5,432 nt of DNA, taken from assembly GCA_003819755.1 (NCBI GenBank), contig RPQK01000564.1, forward strand, positions 1 through 5,432, read 5' to 3'. How positions within the stretch are numbered: position 1 is the first letter of the stretch; every line of letters starts with the position of its first letter. The notes beneath the pieces were generated by a model, which saw nothing but the letters and a program-made list of their open reading frames with translations, ran no database searches and was not told the origin of the DNA. This document shows, in pieces, positions 4,212 through 5,432 of the stretch. Source of the stretch: Acidobacteriota bacterium (GTDB lineage Bacteria > Acidobacteriota > UBA6911 > RPQK01). The translations under genes were made by a program, and so were the position numbers.

Positions 4212-5432
4212 TCACCCCGTATTCCGCAGTCCGGCCGCGATGCCGTTAATCGTGGCCCCGATTGCGAAATCCAAGGCTTCGCTTCTCTCCCCCTGTCGTT
4301 TGCGTCGCAGCAGATCGACTTGGACCAGGCTCAGCGGATCGACGTAGGGGTTGCGGAGCCGGATGGAACGGGCCAGTACCGGAGTGTTCTGGAGCAGCTC
4401 TTTTTGTCCCGTGAGGGACAGGATCATCTGGACGGTGCGCTCGTACTCCTCGGTCACGCAGTCAAACACCCGGTCGCGCAGGCTGCGATCGGTGACCAGT
4501 TCCGAGTAAAAACGAGCGATCCCGAGATCCGCCTTGGCCAATGCAATTTCAGCATTACCGATCAAATCCTCGAATAATGGGAACTGGGCAATCATCTGCT
4601 TGAGCAGAGAGCGATTGCCGGCCGAGAGGGCGATGAAGCGTTCAAGGGCATGCCCGAGACCAAACCAACCAGGGAGGACGTGCCGACTTTGCATCCAGCC
4701 GAATACCCAGGGTATGGCGCGAAGGTCCTCCAGGCCGCGTGCCTCGCTGCGCCGAGCGGGACGCGATCCGATCTTAGCTTGCTCCAACTCCATGACCGGC
4801 GTGGCCTGTTCAAAATACGGGAGGATGTCCGGATTGTCGGCGATATGTTGTCGGTAGAACTCAAATGCGGACGCCGACAGGTGGTCCATTGCGTCCTCCC
4901 AGGCCGGTTCGGAGCGGACGGTTTTCCAGTTGGGCGCGGAAAAGGCCTCAAGGGCGGCGGCGATCATCAGTTCGAGGTTGCGCTCAGCGAGGACCGGATC
5001 CGAGTACTTCCAATTGAGCACTTCCCCCTGCTCGGTGATTTTGATGCTGCCCGTAAAGGCGCCCGGAGGCTGGGCGACAATGCCACGATGGGTGGGCCCG
5101 CCACCCCGACCGACCGTGCCGCCGCGCCCGTGGAACAGCCGCAAGACGACCTTCAGATCCCTCGCCACCCGGTGCAGGCTCCGGTGCGCCCTGTAGATTT
5201 CCCAGATGCTGGTCACCATTCCCCCGTCTTTGTTCGAATCCGAATAACCGAGCATCACTTCCTGCTTGCGGCCCCAGGAATCGAGCAGCCGAGCATAGTC
5301 GGGGTTGGACCACAGCGTACGGCACACGTCAGCGGCATTTTGGAGATCGGTGATCGACTCGAACAACGGGACCGGCATCAGGCCCGGATCCTTGTCGCTG
5401 CCTTCGACCTGGATTCCGCAGGCTCGGGCGAG
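4212..5432 (-). CDS. ppc: Phosphoenolpyruvate carboxylase, C-terminal 406 residues, cut by the window edge
   Basis: This is the C-terminal part of PEP carboxylase, which adds bicarbonate to phosphoenolpyruvate to give oxaloacetate and so refills the TCA cycle; it is cytoplasmic and forms a tetramer. The frame is open to the right edge, and full enzymes have about 900 residues, so slightly less than half is seen. Numbered from the edge, the landmarks are: GYSDSNKDGG with active-site Lys68; FHGRGGTVGRGGGPTHRG (100-117) with His101, Arg103 and the mobile-loop Arg109; IGSRPARR; IPWVFGWMQSRHVLPGW; and the terminal LRNTG. Residues that bind the inhibitors aspartate or malate in known enzymes appear to be kept: the lysine of AKADLG (300), the arginine of RLRNPY (360) and the asparagine of LRNTG (404). 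An aspartate/malate-inhibited bacterial enzyme is therefore expected. The catalytic His138 region (E. coli numbering) lies outside the window. No frameshift or stop breaks the visible part. Confidence 0.97.
   Translation of the reverse strand, partial: LARACGIQVEGSDKDPGLMPVPLFESITDLQNAADVCRTLWSNPDYARLLDSWGRKQEVMLGYSDSNKDGGMVTSIWEIYRAHRSLHRVARDLKVVLRLFHGRGGTVGRGGGPTHRGIVAQPPGAFTGSIKITEQGEVLNWKYSDPVLAERNLELMIAAALEAFSAPNWKTVRSEPAWEDAMDHLSASAFEFYRQHIADNPDILPYFEQATPVMELEQAKIGSRPARRSEARGLEDLRAIPWVFGWMQSRHVLPGWFGLGHALERFIALSAGNRSLLKQMIAQFPLFEDLIGNAEIALAKADLGIARFYSELVTDRSLRDRVFDCVTEEYERTVQMILSLTGQKELLQNTPVLARSIRLRNPYVDPLSLVQVDLLRRKRQGERSEALDFAIGATINGIAAGLRNTG

Overview
The window holds five protein-coding genes of an unidentified, fairly GC-rich bacterium. 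Two are cut by the window edges. A membrane chemoreceptor, an exported cupin with a Sec-type signal peptide and a bacterial-type PEP carboxylase suggest a motile, probably Gram-negative bacterium. The sequence alone does not fix the phylum. There is no rRNA, tRNA, CRISPR array, transposase or phage gene, and I see no complete new multi-gene system.

Layout. From 378 down to the left edge, on the minus strand, lies the N-terminal part of a class I SAM-dependent methyltransferase with a winged-helix leader domain (Rv2258c-like). A divergent intergenic region of about 210 bases separates it from a large methyl-accepting chemotaxis protein (590-2929, plus strand). That receptor has a double-Cache sensor domain that matches the amino-acid-binding motif, then what look like three HAMP units in series and a cytoplasmic signalling hairpin. 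Between the chemoreceptor and the convergent gene on its right (2930-3068) lies a long hairpin built from 9-base tandem repeats, followed by a second, perfect 9-bp hairpin.

The right half is all on the minus strand. In order of transcription from the right edge it holds the C-terminal 406 residues of phosphoenolpyruvate carboxylase (ppc), a small exported cupin (3571-4092), and a 127-residue ribbon-helix-helix-like protein (3069-3452). The cupin and the ribbon-helix-helix gene each have their own plausible sigma-70-type promoter, so these three need not form one operon.

The most interesting non-coding feature is the promoter of the ribbon-helix-helix gene. Four GTAAT/ATTAC half-sites in alternating orientation form two perfect palindromes over the predicted -35/-10 region, which suggests autoregulation. 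The same region is flanked by a perfect 14-bp inverted repeat. Its gene-proximal arm contains the gene's Shine-Dalgarno sequence, so a read-through transcript from the cupin gene could fold and hide that ribosome binding site.

Functional links between the genes are weak. PEP carboxylase is central anaplerotic metabolism, the chemoreceptor probably senses amino acids, and the cupin is probably an exported metal-binding protein of unknown activity. The neighbourhood looks like ordinary chromosome with one well-marked small regulatory locus.
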